Assembly (NCBI RefSeq): GCF_002075345.1
Contig: NZ_NAEW01000010.1
Coordinates: 54,139-118,138, forward strand
Length of the DNA: 64,000 bases
Origin: Citrobacter braakii
GTDB lineage: Bacteria; Pseudomonadota; Gammaproteobacteria; Enterobacterales; Enterobacteriaceae
Direction of reading: 5' to 3'
The notes beneath the pieces were generated by a model, which worked only from the letters and a program-made list of their open reading frames with translations, had not been told where the DNA came from and made no database searches. The first letter of the stretch is position 1. Each line of letters begins with the position of its first letter. Shown here in pieces: positions 32,774 to 43,010 of this stretch. The translations under genes and the position numbers were made by a program.

Positions 32774-33700
32774 ATGAATTACTCTCTGCGTCAGTTGCGT
32801 ATCTTTGTCACCGTCGCTCAAGCCAAAAGCTTTAGCCGGGCGGGGGATATCATCGGCTTAAGCCAGTCGGCGGTCAGCCATAGTGTAAAAGAGCTGGAAG
32901 GGCAGACGGGTGTGCGGTTATTGGACAGAACGACGCGGGAAGTGGTGCTGACGGAGGCCGGACACCAGTTGGCGGCGCGGCTGGAACGTATTCTGGATGA
33001 ATTGCACAGCACGCTGCGCGAAGCCGGACAGGTAGGAACGCAGTTAACCGGCACGGTGCGGGTTGCCGCCAGCCAGACGATCTCTGCTCATCTTATTCCG
33101 CAGTGTATTGCCCAGAGTAATCAGCTTTATCCGGCTATCGATTTTGTGCTGCACGACCGGCCACAGCAGTGGGTGCTGGAGAGTATTCGCCAGGGAGAAG
33201 TGGATTTTGGCATTGTGATTGATCCCGGCGCAGTCACCGATTTGCAGTGTGAAGCCGTGCTGTCCGAACCGTTCCTGCTGCTGTGTCGCCAGGATCATCC
33301 GTTAGCCCAACGAGAGTGGGTGAACTGGCAGGATTTGTATCACGAACGCCTAGTGCTACAGGATTATGCTTCCGGTAGTCGACCGCTGATCGACGCTGCG
33401 CTGGCCCATTTTTCCATTGATGCCAATATCGTTCAGGAGATTGGCCATCCCGCCACGCTGTTTCCGATGGTTGAGGCGGGGATTGGCATCAGCGTGCTGC
33501 CCGCGCTGGCGCTCCCCTTACCGCAGGGCAGTCACTTGCAGGTTAAGCGCCTGACGCCGGTTGTTGAACGGCAACTGATGCTGGCCCGACGTAAAAACCG
33601 CTCTTTATCAACCGCTGCTCAGGCGCTGTGGGATGTGGTACGTATGCAGGCCAGTGAATTAACCGCAGCCCGCGCCCGCGATCCGTTGTATCAGTTATAA
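32774..33700 (+). CDS. yfeR: LysR-type transcriptional regulator YfeR
   Basis: The product has 308 residues. The N-terminal winged helix-turn-helix occupies residues 1-60 ([20 protein letters not shown], then [15 protein letters not shown]). The ligand-binding domain follows from about 90. In Salmonella YfeR responds to osmolarity and affects the divergent yfeH. The 89-base gap here holds both promoters. The effector is not evident from sequence. Confidence 0.93.
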   Translation: MNYSLRQLRIFVTVAQAKSFSRAGDIIGLSQSAVSHSVKELEGQTGVRLLDRTTREVVLTEAGHQLAARLERILDELHSTLREAGQVGTQLTGTVRVAASQTISAHLIPQCIAQSNQLYPAIDFVLHDRPQQWVLESIRQGEVDFGIVIDPGAVTDLQCEAVLSEPFLLLCRQDHPLAQREWVNWQDLYHERLVLQDYASGSRPLIDAALAHFSIDANIVQEIGHPATLFPMVEAGIGISVLPALALPLPQGSHLQVKRLTPVVERQLMLARRKNRSLSTAAQALWDVVRMQASELTAARARDPLYQL

Positions 33701-33745
33701 CGCTCACGCTGATGGTTATCAGAGGGGAAATGGTTCTTCTCTGCA

Positions 33746-33798
33746 TAGCAAAAAGGCGCCTTTAGGGCGCCTTTTTACATTGGTGGGTCGTGCAGGAT
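33746..33798. repeat. 53-bp direct repeat, copy 1 (terminator plus tRNA-Lys 3' end)
   Basis: This is identical to 33900-33952. It contains the hairpin at 33750-33776 (AAAAAGGCGCC / GGCGCCTTTTT), then 18 bases equal to the 3' end of tRNA-Lys including the CCA. No complete tRNA follows here. The hairpin can also end yfeR transcription. Confidence 0.9.
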
Positions 33799-33899
33799 GA
33801 CTCGCTTCGCTCGCCCTTCGGGCCGTCGCCGTAAACGGCTCCGTTGTCTCACTACGTTCGACTCGACCTGCTGCAGGTTCGAATCTTATAAATTGCAGA
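33799..33899. other. Spacer with tRNA T-arm-like sequence
   Basis: No gene is evident. At about 33873-33885 GCAGGTTCGAATC reproduces the T-arm of tRNA-Lys in the opposite orientation to the real tRNA. Together with the flanking direct repeat, this looks like debris of a rearranged tRNA copy. Confidence 0.5.
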
Positions 33900-33952
33900 T
33901 AGCAAAAAGGCGCCTTTAGGGCGCCTTTTTACATTGGTGGGTCGTGCAGGAT
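33900..33952. repeat. 53-bp direct repeat, copy 2
   Basis: This is the second copy of the 33746-33798 repeat, starting 154 bases later. Its hairpin at 33904-33930 is the terminator of the tRNA operon on the minus strand, and its last 18 bases belong to the intact tRNA-Lys gene. Confidence 0.9.
33904..33930 (-). terminator. Terminator of the Val-Lys tRNA operon
   Basis: A stem GGCGCC / GGCGCC, extended by five A/T pairs with a 5-base loop, gives a T-run on the minus strand four bases after the tRNA-Lys CCA. Confidence 0.85.
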
Positions 33953-34010
33953 TCGAACCTGCGACCAATTGATTAAAAGTCAACTGCTCTACCAACTGAG
34001 CTAACGACCC
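33935..34010 (-). tRNA. lysV: tRNA-Lys (anticodon TTT)
   Basis: It is 76 bases with encoded CCA. It starts GGGTCGTTAGCTCAG, the anticodon loop reads CTTTTAA, and the T-arm is GCAGGTTCGAATCCTGC. It is the last gene of the Val-Val-Val-Lys operon, four bases after tRNA-Val. This corresponds to E. coli valUXY-lysV. Confidence 0.97.
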
Positions 34011-34014
34011 GAAG

Positions 34015-34090
34015 TGGTGGGTGATGACGGGATCGAACCGCCGACCCCCTCCTTGTAAGGGAGGTGCTCTCCCAGCTGAGCTAATCACCC
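34015..34090 (-). tRNA. valY: tRNA-Val (anticodon TAC), third in operon
   Basis: It is 76 bases with encoded CCA. It starts GGGTGATTAGCTCAG, and the anticodon loop contains TAC in CTTACAA. It is identical to the copy at 34137-34212. The symbol is assigned by order in E. coli. Confidence 0.96.
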
Positions 34091-34136
34091 ACTTCGGTAC
34101 TTCACATTTTAACAAGAAATCCAGCTGGCGAGAAAG

Positions 34137-34212
34137 TGGTGGGTGATGACGGGATCGAACCGCCGACCCCCTCCTTGTAAGGGAGGTGCTCTCCCAGCTG
34201 AGCTAATCACCC
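34137..34212 (-). tRNA. valX: tRNA-Val (anticodon TAC), second in operon
   Basis: It has the same 76-base sequence as the copy at 34015-34090. A 46-base spacer separates the two. Confidence 0.96.
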
Positions 34213-34258
34213 ACTTCTCAATTTCTTGTTTTACACGGCGGAGACCACATAAAGTAGT

Positions 34259-34334
34259 TGGTGGGTGATGACGGGTTCGAACCGCCGACCCCCTCCTTGT
34301 AAGGGAGGTGCTCTCCCAGCTGAGCTAATCACCC
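34259..34334 (-). tRNA. valU: tRNA-Val (anticodon TAC), first in operon
   Basis: It is 76 bases with encoded CCA. It differs from the other two at one T-loop base, giving TTCGAAC instead of TTCGATC in the T-loop region. The stems remain intact. Confidence 0.96.
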
Positions 34335-34351
34335 CCGCTGTGTGGAGTCGC

Positions 34352-34379
34352 ATTATAGGGAGAGTTGAAAATGAGTCAA
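34352..34379 (-). promoter_or_regulatory. Promoter of the Val-Lys tRNA operon
   Basis: On the minus strand -35 TTGACT (34374-34379), a 16-base spacer and a perfect -10 TATAAT (34352-34357) lie just upstream of the first tRNA-Val. A GC-rich discriminator (GCGACTCC) follows the -10, typical of stable-RNA promoters under stringent control. Confidence 0.85.
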
Positions 34380-34592
34380 CGCATTTTCTAAAGAAATTGT
34401 TCGTTCGTCGTAAATTTAAACAAAACGATCGCAAAACAATCCGTGCGGCATGATTTGTATACGAAAATGGCAAAGCGTAATGTTCCAACCTGAACAACAT
34501 TGAGGAATCAGACCACGGTGATAGAATACGAGCCTGATAATCTTCCCTGGATTTGCCGGTTGTCGGCATCTTTATAAACGTAAGGCCATTTC

Positions 34593-36008
34593 ATGAAAAT
34601 CAAAACTCGCTTCGCGCCAAGCCCGACAGGCTACCTGCACGTCGGCGGTGCGCGTACTGCTCTTTATTCCTGGCTTTTTGCACGCAACCATGGCGGTGAG
34701 TTTGTGCTGCGTATTGAAGACACCGATCTCGAACGCTCCACTCCGGAAGCTATTGAAGCCATTATGGATGGCATGAACTGGCTGAATCTGGAATGGGATG
34801 AAGGCCCGTACTTCCAGACCAAACGTTTTGATCGCTACAACGCGGTGATTGATGAAATGCTGGAAGCAGGCACTGCATATAAATGCTACTGCTCTAAAGA
34901 GCGTCTGGACGCGCTGCGCGAAGAGCAGATGGCGAACGGTGAGAAGCCGCGTTACGACGGCCGATGCCGCCACGGCCACGAGCATCATGCTGCTGATGAA
35001 CCTTGCGTAGTACGTTTTGCCAACCCGCAGGACGGTTCCGTTATTTTTGACGACCAGATCCGTGGGCCGATCGAATTCAGCAACCAGGAGCTGGATGATT
35101 TGATCATTCGCCGTACCGACGGTTCCCCGACCTACAACTTCTGCGTTGTTGTCGACGACTGGGATATGGAAATCACCCACGTTATTCGTGGTGAAGACCA
35201 TATCAACAACACTCCGCGTCAGATCAATATCCTGAAAGCGCTGAACGCGCCGGTGCCAGTTTACGCACACGTATCAATGATCAACGGTGACGATGGTAAA
35301 AAACTCTCCAAACGTCACGGTGCGGTCAGCGTTATGCAATACCGCGACGACGGTTACCTGCCGGAAGCGCTGCTGAACTATCTGGTGCGTCTGGGCTGGT
35401 CCAGTGGCGATCAGGAAATTTTCACCCGTGAAGAGATGATCAAACTGTTCTCCCTCGGTGCGGTGAGCAAGTCTGCGAGTGCGTTTAACACTGAAAAACT
35501 GCAGTGGCTGAACCATCACTATATTAATGCGCTGGCGCCGGAATATGTAGCAACCCATCTGCAATGGCACATTGAGCAGGAAAATATCGATACCCGCGTA
35601 GGCCCGCAGCTGTCAGAGCTGGTTAAACTGCTCGGTGAGCGCTGCAAAACGCTGAAAGAGATGGCGCAGAGCTGCCGCTACTTCTACGAAGACTTTGCCG
35701 AGTTCGACGCTGATGCAGCGAAGAAACACCTGCGCCCGGTTGCACGTCAGCCGCTGGAAGTGGTTCGCGACAAGCTGGCAGCGATTAGCGAGTGGACGGC
35801 AGAAAACGTGCACCATGCGATTCAGGCAACGGCTGATGAGCTGGAAGTTGGCATGGGTAAAGTCGGGATGCCGCTGCGCGTAGCCGTTACCGGCGCGGGT
35901 CAGTCCCCGGCGTTAGACGTTACGGTGCATGCGATTGGTAAATCCCGCAGCATTGAGCGTATTAATAAAGCGCTGGCGTTTATTGCTGAGCGTGAAAGCC
36001 AGCAATAA
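34593..36008 (+). CDS. gltX: Glutamyl-tRNA synthetase GltX
   Basis: GltX charges tRNA-Glu. The product has 471 residues, the E. coli length. The class I signature is [11 protein letters not shown] (about 9-19), and the KMSKS-type loop is KKLSKRHG (about 236-243). The four-cysteine zinc site lies near [11 protein letters not shown] and the RCRHGHEH region (about 96-130). A typical intrinsic terminator follows. Confidence 0.98.
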   Translation: MKIKTRFAPSPTGYLHVGGARTALYSWLFARNHGGEFVLRIEDTDLERSTPEAIEAIMDGMNWLNLEWDEGPYFQTKRFDRYNAVIDEMLEAGTAYKCYCSKERLDALREEQMANGEKPRYDGRCRHGHEHHAADEPCVVRFANPQDGSVIFDDQIRGPIEFSNQELDDLIIRRTDGSPTYNFCVVVDDWDMEITHVIRGEDHINNTPRQINILKALNAPVPVYAHVSMINGDDGKKLSKRHGAVSVMQYRDDGYLPEALLNYLVRLGWSSGDQEIFTREEMIKLFSLGAVSKSASAFNTEKLQWLNHHYINALAPEYVATHLQWHIEQENIDTRVGPQLSELVKLLGERCKTLKEMAQSCRYFYEDFAEFDADAAKKHLRPVARQPLEVVRDKLAAISEWTAENVHHAIQATADELEVGMGKVGMPLRVAVTGAGQSPALDVTVHAIGKSRSIERINKALAFIAERESQQ

Positions 36009-36028
36009 GACTGATTGACCGATGAAAC

Positions 36029-36059
36029 AACGGCAGGAGCGTATCCTGCCGTTTTTTTT
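36029..36059 (+). terminator. gltX terminator
   Basis: A perfect 10-pair stem (AACGGCAGGA / TCCTGCCGTT, 5-base loop) runs into a T8 tract 20 bases after gltX. Confidence 0.9.
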
Positions 36060-36064
36060 GCCTG

Positions 36065-36457
36065 TTATTCAGACTCATCAATACCCAAACGAGTAAGAAA
36101 AGTGCGAATACCTTCGCGCGAAATATACATCGCCAGCTTTTCTTGTTCCGTTGGGGACATGTTGTCCAGTGCGCTAATTATCTGGCGACACGCGTGGCTG
36201 CGTACTACATGGGTGTATTCTGCCAGCGGTTCTTCAGCCTGATAAACTTCAGGAACTTTGCGAAAAGCGGGAATATTGAGCAGAAACGCGCGGACGCTGG
36301 AGTCAATATGAATCAGTCTGGCACGACCACCTTTAACGCCGGGAAACTTTTCGGTAGTCCAGTTTTGTTCTCTGATCCAACGATTGACGGTTTGTTTGGC
36401 AACCCCGAGACATTCCGCCAGCTCTTCGGTCGTCATTTTGCTGCGTAATTTTTTCAT
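36065..36457 (-). CDS. yfeD: Putative DNA-binding protein YfeD
   Basis: The product has 130 residues, as in E. coli. An N-terminal helix-turn-helix (MTTEELAECLGVAKQTVNRW) is followed by FPGVKGGRARLI, a motif shared with YfeC. The C-terminal half (MSPTEQEKLAMYISREGIRTF) also parallels YfeC. Function is unknown. The ATG lies one base after the yfeC stop, so the paralogues form one transcription unit. Confidence 0.92.
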   Translation of the reverse strand: MKKLRSKMTTEELAECLGVAKQTVNRWIREQNWTTEKFPGVKGGRARLIHIDSSVRAFLLNIPAFRKVPEVYQAEEPLAEYTHVVRSHACRQIISALDNMSPTEQEKLAMYISREGIRTFLTRLGIDESE

Positions 36458-36458
36458 A

Positions 36459-36821
36459 TTATTTGTTTTCGCGGATCCCTAAACGCTGTAATAAACCCGT
36501 AATGCCTTCACGCAGGATCAGTGAGGTAAACATTTTCTGTTCTGTCGGCGTCATTTCTTTAGCGAGCCTAATCAGCAGCGCTTCAACAGAGGTATCGCCG
36601 GATAACGATAAGTTATCTGATAAACCTTCGGCTGAACGTTCAGCGCTGCGAATGTATTCACGAACTTGTTCGGTGACGTGAACCAGCCGGGCTTTACCGC
36701 CCTGAACGCCTGGTTTTGGTGATGTCGCCCAACCTTCTTTGCGCACCCATTTATTGATGGTCTGTCGGCTGTATCCGGTCAGATTAGCAAGTTCTTCTGG
36801 CGTCATCCGTTCCTTGAACAT
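36459..36821 (-). CDS. yfeC: Putative DNA-binding protein YfeC
   Basis: The product has 120 residues. The helix-turn-helix is MTPEELANLTGYSRQTINKW (about 6-25), then PKPGVQGGKARLVHV and a C-terminal TPTEQKMFTSLILREGITGL. The domain resembles Mu-repressor/MerR-like HTH proteins. It is a paralogue of YfeD, the two having probably arisen by duplication. Targets are unknown. Confidence 0.92.
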   Translation of the reverse strand: MFKERMTPEELANLTGYSRQTINKWVRKEGWATSPKPGVQGGKARLVHVTEQVREYIRSAERSAEGLSDNLSLSGDTSVEALLIRLAKEMTPTEQKMFTSLILREGITGLLQRLGIRENK

Positions 36822-36981
36822 AACGATTCCCTGAATAGTCGTGGGGTTAATTAGTGGTTCATTTTATAGCACCATTTTAGTAGAAACCGTGACGCGTTTA
36901 ACTACTGAATGCGAGTTGTTACGCAATGTTCTTCATTTGACTGCTTTTTCAGCGATTGAATTCTATGAGTTAATTTTGCCG

Positions 36982-37010
36982 TTGACACACGCGAAGGGAA
37001 TTCATATGAT
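36982..37010 (+). promoter_or_regulatory. Promoter of the Ala tRNA operon
   Basis: A perfect -35 TTGACA (36982-36987), a 17-base spacer and -10 TATGAT (37005-37010) are followed by a GC-rich discriminator, GCCGCCC. This is a typical stable-RNA promoter. Confidence 0.85.
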
Positions 37011-37042
37011 GCCGCCCGTCAACTCGACAAGCTTTACGTAAT

Positions 37043-37118
<76 letters not shown>

Positions 37119-37160
37119 AATTTAATCCCAATGAATTTGGTACGTACGTAAAAGCATCGT

Positions 37161-37236
<76 letters not shown>

Positions 37237-37243
37237 AAATTTA

Positions 37244-37272
37244 AACCCTCGCTGAAAAGCGGGGGTTTTTTG
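37244..37272 (+). terminator. Terminator of the Ala tRNA operon
   Basis: A 10-pair stem with one G-U (AACCCTCGCT / AGCGGGGGTT) and a GAAA loop is followed by a T-run. Confidence 0.85.
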
Positions 37273-37330
37273 TTTCTGCATCCTGCCAGTTCTTACTCTT
37301 TATCTCTTTGGTTTGCTGAATCGCAGGCAT

Positions 37331-37363
37331 AAAAAAACCGGGGAGAATATGAATCTCCCCGGT
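37331..37363 (-). terminator. nupC terminator
   Basis: A 10-pair GC-rich stem (ACCGGGGAGA / TCTCCCCGGT, 7-base loop) leads into seven T on the minus strand, 27 bases after the nupC stop. Confidence 0.9.
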
Positions 37364-37389
37364 CTTATCACTGCGATGTTGTCTTACGC

Positions 37390-38592
37390 TTACAGCACCA
37401 GTGCGGCGATAGATGCAGACAGTACGCTCACCAGCGTAGAGCCGTACACCAGCTTCAGACCAAAGCGAGAAACCACGTTACCTTGCTCTTCGTTCAGGCC
37501 TTTAATCGCACCGGCGATAATACCGATGGAAGAGAAGTTAGCGAAGGAAACCAGGAACACGGACAGGATGCCTTCTGCGCGCGGGGAGAGCGTAGCGGCG
37601 ATTTTCTGCAGATCCATCATCGCAACGAACTCGTTGGAAACCAGTTTAGTCGCCATGATACTGCCCACCTGCAGCGCTTCGCTGGACGGCACACCCATTA
37701 CCCATGCAACCGGGTAGAAGATGTAACCCAGGATGCCCTGGAAGGAGATGCTGTAGCCAAACCAACCGGTCACGGTGGCGAACAGGGCGTTCAGGGCAGC
37801 GATCAGCGCGATGAAACCAATCAGCATCGCCGCAACGATAATTGCCACTTTGAAACCAGCCAGAATGTATTCACCCAGCATTTCGAAGAAACTCTGGCCT
37901 TCGTGCAGGTTAGACATCTGGATATTTTCTTCGCTGGCATCAACGCGGTAAGGGTTGATCAGCGACAGCACGATAAAGGTGCTGAACATGTTCAGAACCA
38001 GCGCCGCAACCACGTATTTCGGCTCAAGCATGGTCATGTACGCGCCGACGATAGACATGGAAACGGTCGACATCGCCGTTGCTGCCATGGTGTACATACG
38101 GTTGCGAGACATTTTGCCGAGAATATCTTTATAGGCGATAAAGTTCTCAGACTGACCCAGGATCAGAGAGCTGACGGCATTGAAGGATTCCAGTTTGCCC
38201 ATACCGTTTACTTTGGATAACAGGAAACCAATCGCGCGGATGATTACCGGCAGTACGCGGATATGCTGCAAAATACCGATCAGGGCGGAGATGAAGACGA
38301 TCGGGCAAAGCACTTTCAGGAAGAAGAATGCCAGGCCTTTATCGTTCATGCTACCGAAGACAAAGTTAGTCCCTTCATTAGCAAACCCGAGCAGTTTCTC
38401 AAACATCTCGGAGAAGCCTCTCACGAAGCCCAGACCGACATCAGAGTTCAGGAAGAACCATGCCAGTAACACTTCGATAACAAGCAATTGAATAACATAA
38501 CGAATGCGGATTTTTTTACGGTCACTGCTTACCAGCAGTGCGAGTACCGCAACCACGGCAAGGGCCAGGACAAAATGAAGAACGCGGTCCAT
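37390..38592 (-). CDS. nupC: Nucleoside:proton symporter NupC
   Basis: NupC is the concentrative nucleoside transporter for pyrimidine nucleosides and adenosine. The product has 400 residues, equal to E. coli, with about ten membrane segments. Family motifs include [15 protein letters not shown] (about 142-156) and [13 protein letters not shown] (about 314-326), which contain the substrate-binding Gln/Asn/Glu residues. In relatives it is controlled by CRP and CytR, and the upstream region holds a good CRP candidate. Confidence 0.96.
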   Translation of the reverse strand: MDRVLHFVLALAVVAVLALLVSSDRKKIRIRYVIQLLVIEVLLAWFFLNSDVGLGFVRGFSEMFEKLLGFANEGTNFVFGSMNDKGLAFFFLKVLCPIVFISALIGILQHIRVLPVIIRAIGFLLSKVNGMGKLESFNAVSSLILGQSENFIAYKDILGKMSRNRMYTMAATAMSTVSMSIVGAYMTMLEPKYVVAALVLNMFSTFIVLSLINPYRVDASEENIQMSNLHEGQSFFEMLGEYILAGFKVAIIVAAMLIGFIALIAALNALFATVTGWFGYSISFQGILGYIFYPVAWVMGVPSSEALQVGSIMATKLVSNEFVAMMDLQKIAATLSPRAEGILSVFLVSFANFSSIGIIAGAIKGLNEEQGNVVSRFGLKLVYGSTLVSVLSASIAALVL

Positions 38593-38867
38593 ATTTGCTC
38601 CAAATATGAGGCAGGTTTAGTTTTCGTGCACATTCTATGTAACAACCATAAAGAAAACGAGATCAAACACACACTATAATAAGGACCTGTGACGAGATTC
38701 AAAATTAGTGATCGGTGATACACTTCCGTTATGTTTAGTATGGAAGTGAAAAGTTATGTCATTGTGCTATTCTCATAACAATAATTAAACATCTCGCCGG
38801 TATTTCCAGAATCCTTATCGATCCATAGACAAACGCTATCAGAGAAATCAACGTCACCCATCAAAAT

Positions 38868-38886
38868 GAATTTGATAATCATTCTC
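38868..38886 (+). promoter_or_regulatory. Candidate Fur box upstream of mntH
   Basis: The 19-mer agrees with GATAATGATAATCATTATC at 15 positions. E. coli mntH is repressed by Fur with iron, and this site is in the matching position. Confidence 0.65.
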
Positions 38887-38901
38887 AGTAGGCGTAGCTT
38901 G

Positions 38902-38923
38902 AAACATAGCAAAGGCTATGTTT
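38902..38923 (+). promoter_or_regulatory. MntR operator of mntH
   Basis: An inverted repeat with 9-base arms, AAACATAGC-AAAG-GCTATGTTT, ends 13 bases before the ATG. It is essentially the MntR operator known from E. coli and Salmonella mntH, where MntR with manganese represses. Confidence 0.85.
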
Positions 38924-38927
38924 CTGA

Positions 38928-40175
<1,248 letters not shown>

Positions 40176-40258
40176 TCAACCGTGACTCGCGACGGGTCAC
40201 GGTTTTAATTGAGGTTTTCCTCTATTATGTGCCCTGCATAATTAACTGGCAGGCGTTC

Positions 40259-41806
40259 ATGAATCACTTTGATCTCTCTTTCCTGAAATATCTCCAGGAC
40301 AACAGTCCGCTCCCCGTTGAAGAGGCCGTCGAGCGTTTCGGTAAAACGCTCTCCACGCTAAAACGGACAATGAAAGAGCTCAATGAACTTCTGCCAGAAA
40401 ATGTCCAGCTACATCAGGATAATCAGTTTATTACCACCCGGATTGGCTACAGCGAATACCGACAGTTTTTAGCGCGCGTCCAGTTTAATCGCTATATTAC
40501 TACGGCAGAAGAGAGGGTGAAGGATCTCTTTGTGGCGCTCTGTTTGCACGATGTGGTGAATAAAAATGATTATTACAAAAAATTTTATGTCAGTGCGGGA
40601 ACGGTAAAAAATGATAATCCCGTCATGATGAGCCTGGTGCAGGAACGCGATCTGATTGTGCAAAGTATCCCGCGTAAGGGCTCCCGGCTTGCGGGGGATG
40701 AGTTCCAGCTGCGGCTGGCGGCGTGCATGACGATACTAAAAACGGTCGAAATTGGTGAGGATCACCGACTAATCGCCCACCAGGCCAATGAGCCGACAGG
40801 CCGTTCAATTGCCGAACAGTTTCTTCATGAGTGTGCTGCAGAGATAAACCAGGCGGCAGACTATTACGAAGATAAAATCAGTCCAGTCATCGCCCTGGGA
40901 TATAACGGCAGAAAATACTTATTGGTCTATCTTAGCCTTGCCCTGCACCGTATCCGCAGGGGACACAGAATTACGGAGAGTTCGGCGGCTGAGTTTTTGA
41001 CAACCTTTCCTTATGCCGTATTGCCTGATGCGGATGAAAATATCTGTCTGGATCTGCTGATTGCTTCACTGACGTTTACTCATCGCCCCTTCACATTATA
41101 CGACGCCCGGCTGGTCTCTTACGTTAAGCGCACCTGTCACGCTTTAGCCGGATGTCTGGAAAACACCATTCACAATCAGCACGCCTGGTTTGCGGAGATT
41201 TATAATTTTATCTATGCCGCCATCATCCAGAATAAATTTCATCTCTGGTTCGATGATAAAAAGCTCCATGATGTCCAGCGACGCTATCCTGAGCTATGGG
41301 AACATGTCCAGTATGCGGTGAAAGAGATTGAACATAACTGGCAAACGACCTTTTCTGCTATTCACCTGGCAACCCTGGTGCTGATTATCAAAAAGTATGC
41401 GCTCAAAAATCGGGTTGTTGGCGATAAGAAAAAGCGGGTCATTATTGTGACGAACTCGTCAGAGAGTAAGGTCGGCTATTTTAAAGAGATGCTTTTCTCC
41501 CGCTTCCATATTGAAATCCCCGCCTGCATCAACATCAATGAGATTGCGCGGCTTCAGCAGCTCGAATTCGACCTGCTGATTACCTTTACAAACAAGATAT
41601 CGAGTCATCTCCGCTACGCCGGGCTGGATTATGTCAAAGTGAATTTCTGGCTCACGCAGGACGATCTCCTGTTATTACGCGAAAATGGACTTCCCTCCGC
41701 GCGCAAAAAAATACCTGCTGAGGACTTTATTCAGCAGGTTCAGGGAATGAGCCAGGAGGCGTTAAAAATTTTTCTTGATACGCATTACAGTGATATTTTT
41801 ATTTAG
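40259..41806 (+). CDS. PRD-containing transcriptional regulator with IIB-like domain
   Basis: The product has 515 residues. Residues 1-60 look like a winged helix with PVEEAVERFGKTLSTLKRTM, and a second helix-turn-helix-like part lies at about 100-135. Two PTS regulation domains (PRD) probably follow. The second holds the His-rich GCLENTIHNQHAWFAEIYNF region (about 300-319). A C-terminal domain (about 403-500) resembles a PTS IIB fold (KKRVIIVTNSSESKVGY) but lacks the usual cysteine. This is the layout of MtlR/LicR-type activators. Its stop overlaps the end of the convergent PTS operon by 8 bases, and it is the obvious regulator. An ATG ten codons upstream is possible. Confidence 0.8.
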   Translation: MNHFDLSFLKYLQDNSPLPVEEAVERFGKTLSTLKRTMKELNELLPENVQLHQDNQFITTRIGYSEYRQFLARVQFNRYITTAEERVKDLFVALCLHDVVNKNDYYKKFYVSAGTVKNDNPVMMSLVQERDLIVQSIPRKGSRLAGDEFQLRLAACMTILKTVEIGEDHRLIAHQANEPTGRSIAEQFLHECAAEINQAADYYEDKISPVIALGYNGRKYLLVYLSLALHRIRRGHRITESSAAEFLTTFPYAVLPDADENICLDLLIASLTFTHRPFTLYDARLVSYVKRTCHALAGCLENTIHNQHAWFAEIYNFIYAAIIQNKFHLWFDDKKLHDVQRRYPELWEHVQYAVKEIEHNWQTTFSAIHLATLVLIIKKYALKNRVVGDKKKRVIIVTNSSESKVGYFKEMLFSRFHIEIPACININEIARLQQLEFDLLITFTNKISSHLRYAGLDYVKVNFWLTQDDLLLLRENGLPSARKKIPAEDFIQQVQGMSQEALKIFLDTHYSDIFI

Positions 41807-43010
41807 CCAGAGGTTGCGAAACGCCGCGACACCAGACGGCTTCCAGGTTTAACTCTGCACCCAACACGAGAATATCGGCATCTTTTCCTGACGTCAGGCT
41901 GCCTTTTCTCGCGTCAACACCAGCCAGGATTGCCGGATTAAGGCAGGCAATCTGCGCGGCTGAAACCCAGCCGTTTTCCAGCCTGTCGACCACATTTTTC
42001 ACGGAGTCCAGAAAGCTCATCTCCAGTTTGCACACTTCGGACCACTCCGTGGGTGAAACCGTTCGGGTCTTTCCGCTGTGGTCGGTGATTTCAAGACAAT
42101 GATTGTGAATACGAAACGTCTCCTGGCGCAGGTAATGGTGGAATTCTGATCCTTCGGGAAAATCCACATATCCCAGACAATCGCTGACCATGACCAACCG
42201 GCGATCTTTTTTCAACCGATAAAGAATGTCGAACACTTCTGGTCGCAACGTAATCCCGCTCTGCTTTGCCACTTCGGCATACGTATTCTGATGGTACATC
42301 AGCGCCCCCACCACGCCAGGCTCCCGGTGATGCAGCCCGCGCATGGCGCTAAAGGCATGGGTAAAGTGGGTTAAACCGGCTTCAATGGCGAGGGTGGTTT
42401 CATCAAAGGTGGCGTCGGTATGACCGGCTGACACGGTGACGCCTGACTGGCGTAAATAGCGGATTAGCGCCAGGGCGCCCGGCAGTTCGGGTGCGAGCGT
42501 CATCAGACGGATATTTCCCCTCGCGGCGTGCTGATAGCGTTTGAACCCTTCGATATCGGGTGGTTGGATTGCGTCCTTGCTCTGCATTCCGCTGTATGCA
42601 GGGTTAATAAAGGGGCCTTCCATATGAATACCCACCGCTTCGGCACCATCTTCCGCTTTTGCGTCTGCAATCCAGTCCGCGGCGGTGGAAAGACTCTCCA
42701 GCAAGAACGTTTCCGGCTGGGTGGCTGATGTTGCAAGCCACGCGGTAACCCCGGCGTTAACCAGATCCCGGCTCATCGCCTGCAAAGAACGGCGTTCACC
42801 TCTCCAGGCAAACGACCCTCTCCCCCAGCCGTGAACGTGAATATCCACAAAACCGGGCATCAGCATGGCATGGCGATAATCGACGATTTTTCCGCGTGGC
42901 GTACTGTCGAGGCCAGAAATACGTCCGCTTTCAATATGCAGATAGCCGCTTTCGATTCCATTCGGGGTGACAATGCGTTCACTTGCCAGAGAAAGCAGGG
43001 GATCAGCCAT
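41799..43010 (-). CDS. NagA-like amidohydrolase (N-acyl amino-sugar phosphate deacylase family)
   Basis: The product has 403 residues and is related to N-acetylglucosamine-6-phosphate deacetylase. The metal motif GFVDIHVHG (about 53-61), the EGPFINPAYSGMQ loop (about 130-142), VSAGHTDATFDE (about 194-205), LTHFTHAFSAM (about 214-224) and MVSDCLGY (about 275-282) correspond to NagA positions. The position of the catalytic aspartate (SDA in NagA) is SDC here. It overlaps the lyase gene by 8 bases, so coupling is likely. Substrate is not known. It may remove an acyl group from the lyase product or substrate, and the real nagA should lie elsewhere. Confidence 0.82.
   Translation of the reverse strand: MADPLLSLASERIVTPNGIESGYLHIESGRISGLDSTPRGKIVDYRHAMLMPGFVDIHVHGWGRGSFAWRGERRSLQAMSRDLVNAGVTAWLATSATQPETFLLESLSTAADWIADAKAEDGAEAVGIHMEGPFINPAYSGMQSKDAIQPPDIEGFKRYQHAARGNIRLMTLAPELPGALALIRYLRQSGVTVSAGHTDATFDETTLAIEAGLTHFTHAFSAMRGLHHREPGVVGALMYHQNTYAEVAKQSGITLRPEVFDILYRLKKDRRLVMVSDCLGYVDFPEGSEFHHYLRQETFRIHNHCLEITDHSGKTRTVSPTEWSEVCKLEMSFLDSVKNVVDRLENGWVSAAQIACLNPAILAGVDARKGSLTSGKDADILVLGAELNLEAVWCRGVSQPLAK

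Noticed and set aside
33746..33952. CRISPR array or phage att pair from the repeated 53-mer
   Set aside because: There are only two copies, no regular spacers, and the repeat is explained by the tRNA end and terminator. The 154-base distance is too short for an integrated element today.
33852..34115. Frame across the tRNA-Lys and tRNA-Val genes
   Set aside because: It overlaps intact tRNA genes and a terminator. Such frames are common artefacts of tRNA clusters.
34572..35270. 232-codon minus-strand frame opposite gltX
   Set aside because: gltX is unambiguous on the plus strand. The frame results from its codon bias.
37483..38220. 245-codon plus-strand frame opposite nupC
   Set aside because: It is a His/Gln-rich shadow of the nupC membrane-protein codons. 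nupC matches its family end to end.
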